Assembly: GCA_947044405.1 (NCBI GenBank)
Contig: CAMRHE010000028.1
Coordinates: forward strand, 5,055,001-5,119,000
From: Leptodactylus fallax
Lineage: Eukaryota > Chordata > Amphibia > Anura > Leptodactylidae
Length of the DNA: 64,000 nucleotides
Reading direction: 5' to 3'
Shown in pieces: positions 60,093 through 64,000 of the stretch. A model generated the notes under the pieces. The model worked only from the letters and a program-made list of their open reading frames with translations, was not told where the DNA came from and ran no database searches. Both the position numbers and the translations under genes were made by a program. Each line of letters starts with the position of its first letter. Position 1 is the stretch's first letter.

Positions 60093-60133
<41 letters not shown>
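59912..60133 (+). mobile_element. 3' end of the L2-like LINE with (ATT)n tail
   Basis: A 3' UTR with a run of C (59933-59942) and the conserved end cccattgtgggactattaaa, followed by (ATT)n from about 60093 to 60133. Short tandem tails in place of poly-A are typical of L2/CR1-like elements. Confidence 0.8.
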
Positions 60134-60135
<2 letters not shown>

Positions 60136-60389
60136 GGGCGTGACTCCTGTTTATAAGACGGTGTTCTGTCAGTATAGACTCCCATCACCAGTTCTGGATA
60201 TCATAGCCCCGGGCCCCATACAGCTCTGGACCCAGCAATCCTTATTATCATCCACAGCAGGCAGCAGAAATACAATACTTCATTACCATCTTACCAGGAC
60301 ATGTAGAACAGCTTGTTCTCAGCAATTGTCCTCTGAAAATATCCCTTACATTACACAAGTAGAGGAAGACTGAATATGACACCACAAGT

Positions 60390-61065
60390 GTATAAAACTA
60401 TACAAAGTACACATCATACATAAATATACACTATAGATCACTTACATCATACATACATATACACCATACATCACACATCATACATACAGTACATATACAT
60501 TGTGTATACATATATACCATACATCACATACATCATACATATACTGTATATGCCTCATACATCACTTACATCATATATACATCGTACATACATATACATC
60601 GTACATACATATACACCATACATCATATACATCATACATACATATATACCATACATCACACATCATACATACATAATACATCGTACATACATATACACCA
60701 TACATCATATACACCATACATCATATACATCATACATACATATGCATCATACATCACACATCATACATATGTATACATCATACATACATATAAACCATAC
60801 ATCACTTACATCACACATCATACATACATATACATCATACATACATATACACCATACATATACATCACTTACATCAGACATACATATACACCATATATAC
60901 ATATACAGTATATCATATACCCAACATCATATACATCATACATACATATACATCATATACATCAAACATACATATACATCATACATCATATACATCACTT
61001 ACATCATACATACATATACACCATATATACATATACATCATACACCATACATACATATACATCAT
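60390..61065. repeat. CATA/CATCATACATA-rich array
   Basis: An irregular tandem array of catacatatacatc, accatacatcaca and catcatacata words, about 675 bp. The 251-residue open frame of Tyr-Ile-His-Thr repeats is only its translation. It starts roughly 260 bp after the LINE tail. Confidence 0.93.
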
Positions 61066-62789
61066 CATTTTTTAAATATAGATAACATAGAAAATCAAAA
61101 ACATCACCAAAAATTCTTAAAAACTTTCCCGTTAAGTCTCATTGTATTCAGTAAAAATATCCAGATGATGCCTGGTTGTTTGTCCTCAACATGCACCCCT
61201 TGCCTGCAGCCTTTATTGTTGACCAACACATGGGAAATCTGTAGCACACTTAAATAGAACCTGACAGCTTTTCTGATATATCTGTTTTATTAGGTGTGTC
61301 TCTACATACTCTAACATTCTCCAGTCACTGCTGTAGGAACACACCCTATTGACAAGGGTAATGGTAGCGCCCAGTTGTCAATTTATTTATACATTTTCAG
61401 GAGGAGTAACAGAGGAATGACAGAATGCAGAGTAAACCCACTTTACCTGGAGGGGAGGATGTGCAATCTCTGTGGCTCTGCATGTGTGATAATGAAGACA
61501 ACTGATTGGTCAGGGCTCACAGCGCAGCTCTCACACCCTCTGCCAGGAAGAGCCCGCCCACTCAGCACAGTTATAGAGAGAAGACACCTTGATCCTTAGA
61601 ATTATGTTCAAGTAAATAGATAGAGACTTCCTGGCCACCTTTCCTTTATCCTGACATGTGGTGTCTCATTATTTGCAGTTTTGCAGCCATTATACAACAT
61701 TTTTCAAGAATAATAATTGTAAATCTGCGACTTTTGAGCCGAGTGATGCCAATTACCAGGCTTCACAGCTCTGTCTGCTCCATGGTGGGTGAACCTCTCA
61801 TTTACTTACCCGGCCGGTTGTATCTATTGGATGATTGTTCAGTTTTTGTTTAATTGTGTCATCCATCTGAACTCCAGGTCATGGATACGTCTTCCGGGGA
61901 GAACATCAAAATGAATACATTTCAAAGCTAAATAATTTGTCTCGGTTTGGACTTGAGCCGACCCCGGGTCACTTCACAGTTTGCTGAATTCCTTCCAGTT
62001 CCTTAATCTATTGAATTACACATGACTTAATGTTAGGGCTTTGTATAAGGTGAGTTCCTTCTGGACTATTTTTAAACGTTATACAATTGTGTGTGGACAT
62101 TTGCCCATATTCATGAGTTATCGCTTAGTCTTTTCTTTAGATATTTTTAAAAACGTCAAAATTATTTGGAATATTTTACGTGTTCCGAGGACTTACTCAA
62201 CTACTTGCCAAACGCTTCGGTCTGACTATGGCTGTCAGCTATTTATGGAGGCTTCGGAGTCACAGTAAGTGTTAGGGTTGGATTGTGGAGACATAGAGGA
62301 GCCGGAATCGGTGGTTTGGCCTACCATAGTCCTGATGGTTATCTACTCAGTCTACTTTTCTTGATCTCCAAGTGGTCTGTATTGTATTTGTGCCCCCGTT
62401 CACTCCTCACTGCTTTGTTGGAGTTGGGCACCCTGCTATGTCTAATACTCTAGTAGTTACGCCCATAAGGAAGGAATTATGTAATGTACACATTCATTGC
62501 ACCCATACCTTATGTCAAAAGGCACAGGAGGGTCGACTTCATACAAAATTCCTAGATGGTATCAGTTCTCATCGATATATTGTCTTCAACCATAGCTGTT
62601 TATACACATTAGATGACTCTTGGCCAAACCCCCGTTAGATGACTGTTGGCCGACACTCCACTATTGGCAGATGTTGGAGAAGAAAAGGAATGGGCACAGA
62701 GATTTAAACATGTCCAATCCTTTTGTTCTCAGGAAGGATAAGAACATAGGCATGCATGGCCAAGCCAAACCTGCCTGTGGTGGGGAGTA
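61066..62789. other. Gene-free stretch
   Basis: At 61260-61480 is a diverged dispersed repeat (caagggtaatggtagcgccc, ggagtaacagaggaatgaca) related to wording at 22360-22440 and 750-860. 61860-62040 is repeat-poor. No gene is visible. Confidence 0.35.
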
Positions 62790-62965
62790 GTATTGGACTG
62801 GCCTACCAAAGTCCTAGAAGATTTTCCAGTGGGCCTAGGCTTTAACAAAATAATGGTTCAGCAGAAGACCTCCAAATGTGAAGGCTGCTAAAGTCTTTGT
62901 CCTAGGTGTTGATGGAGGGTGGGCCCCAGAATCATTTTATCTGGTGGGCCCAAGAGACCTCATTT
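62790..62965. mobile_element. Dispersed repeat, inverted copy of 53540-53740
   Basis: It contains ggactggcctaccaaagtcc, gtgggcctaggctttaac, gcagaagacctccaaatgtg and ggtgggcccaagagacctc, the reverse complement (diverged) of the body at 53540-53690. It is non-coding. Confidence 0.6.
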
Positions 62966-64000
62966 CGACACAAATCGGGGAGCATTCAGTCAATAGCCCA
63001 TGAAAACTTGGCCCATTAAAGTTCAAGGTCTGCAGAGAAGCTTTGTGATCGAGGCACAAGGTTTATCCAAGTCTTAGTTTATATTTTGGACCAATGTTCC
63101 AAAGTTATTTCCACTTTAAGATTAGCTGTTTATAGCTGCAAGTCTGACTTAGGTTGTATGGGGTATGAATTATGTACATGGAGATTTCCTTCATCCAAGG
63201 TCAGGCATTGAAAATACAAAGCCCCGGCCAAGCCTCTAAACTTTACAGTTCCCTTGTAAGTCATTAAATCATATTGCAAGGTTTATAACAAGCTTCAATT
63301 GTCCTGGATGAAGGCTCATGTCTAAAGTTCAAGGATATGTGATCCCATTTTCTGTCTCTTTGGGAGACATTTAATCTATTTAGCAGAGAGAAACATGTAA
63401 GGTGAGACTACGGCTCGGGACAGTCAGCACCTAGATCTATCACATCTGTCTGACTTTTACCATCATTAGACAAGAGGTAGACTACAGCACCTGATTTATA
63501 GCACCTTGTCCGGCCATCGCAATTCTTTAACATGTCATCAGTTCTGGAAACTTTTTTTTTATTATCTGAGAACAGGGAATTAACTTCCCAGAAAGGAAAA
63601 TAATGAAGACTGACTTGTGATGCGATGGAACTTTTTTTTTAGCAAGATATATAGTATATCCTATTAAGTTCATAGTCACCCAACTGTTAGTAGGCAGAGC
63701 TAAATGTGGACTGGGGGGTTGGATGGGCGAATAGCGGTGAGCCGCAGTATCAGACATAGCCCATGGGCAAGATTTCGTACCATTTTACACATAGAAGCCA
63801 AAAATACCAGTGTGTACGTAAGTAGAGTACTGTACATGTCCTGAAGCTAGGGAGTAGGATGGGCAATGGGAACAGGACTACTGGTTGCCTTTAACCCATT
63901 AGGGATACAAGAAGTTGTTATGTTGTATATAGTTTTTTTAATGTTAACACATGATGTCCCATGGATGAGGACATGGATAATGCATGAAGCAGGAGCAGGT
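62966..64000. other. Gene-free stretch to the window end
   Basis: I see no gene, RNA or clear repeat. The minus frame at 63527-63757 (76 residues) has no recognisable domain. Confidence 0.35.

Noticed and set aside
60502..61257. 251-residue Tyr-Ile-His-Thr frame as a protein
   Set aside because: Translation of the CATA-rich array.
61375..61599. 74-residue frame as a small protein
   Set aside because: It overlaps a diverged dispersed repeat related to 22360-22440 and has no recognisable feature.

Overview
The window looks like intergenic or intronic DNA from a large vertebrate genome, most probably an anuran amphibian. Three things point there. Short palindromic elements bounded by TTAAAGGG/CCCTTTAA are very dense, and this is the form of the Kolobok/T2-type MITEs described from Xenopus. 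Several Tc1/mariner lineages sit beside L1-like and L2-like LINE fragments. Long satellites and microsatellites fill much of the rest. I found no host exon, rRNA gene or CRISPR array. Nearly all long open frames are products of tandem repeats; the one convincing intact protein is a Tc1-type transposase.

Layout. 1-11000: MITEs (929, 1908, 2838, 5101, 6391, 6550, 6960, 7283, 10633), a 31-bp minisatellite of about 52 units (3425-5052), a decayed Tc1-type transposase (8741-9230), a TA microsatellite (9336) and a 47-bp minisatellite (9950-10540). 11000-22000: a G-rich 15-20-bp satellite with higher-order structure (11655-12913), a degenerate relative of the 31-bp minisatellite (13490-13665), a MITE (16131), a 420-bp tandem duplication (16760-17700) and a 99-bp satellite of about 26.5 units (18945-21575) that stays open in three reading frames. 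22000-32800: further MITEs, including two copies of one element in inverted orientation (27889-29247), with low-repeat DNA between them. 32805-34340: a GATA/TATC microsatellite. 34900-47900: more MITEs, a second decayed transposase (38030-38740), a 275-320-bp tandem repeat (40030-40890), a Tc1-type MITE (42879-43253), a truncated L1-like LINE (43256-44624) and a solo LTR with target duplication (45767-46383). 47908-51790: a second 31-bp minisatellite and a 56-bp minisatellite. 52800-64000: a MITE, an apparently complete Tc1-like transposon (54705-56342), an L2-like LINE 3' end (59264-60133) and a CATA-rich array (60390-61065).

Nothing here forms an operon or pathway. What links the parts is repeat biology: autonomous elements (the Tc1 transposon, LINE fragments, an LTR), the non-autonomous elements they or their relatives could move, and tandem arrays that have expanded between them. 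The best leads are the intact Tc1 element with nearly identical long inverted repeats, the higher-order organisation of the 99-bp and G-rich satellites, the shared core of the arrays at 3425 and 13490, and a few repeat-poor stretches that could be conserved non-coding elements. All calls come from reading the sequence; no database search was run.
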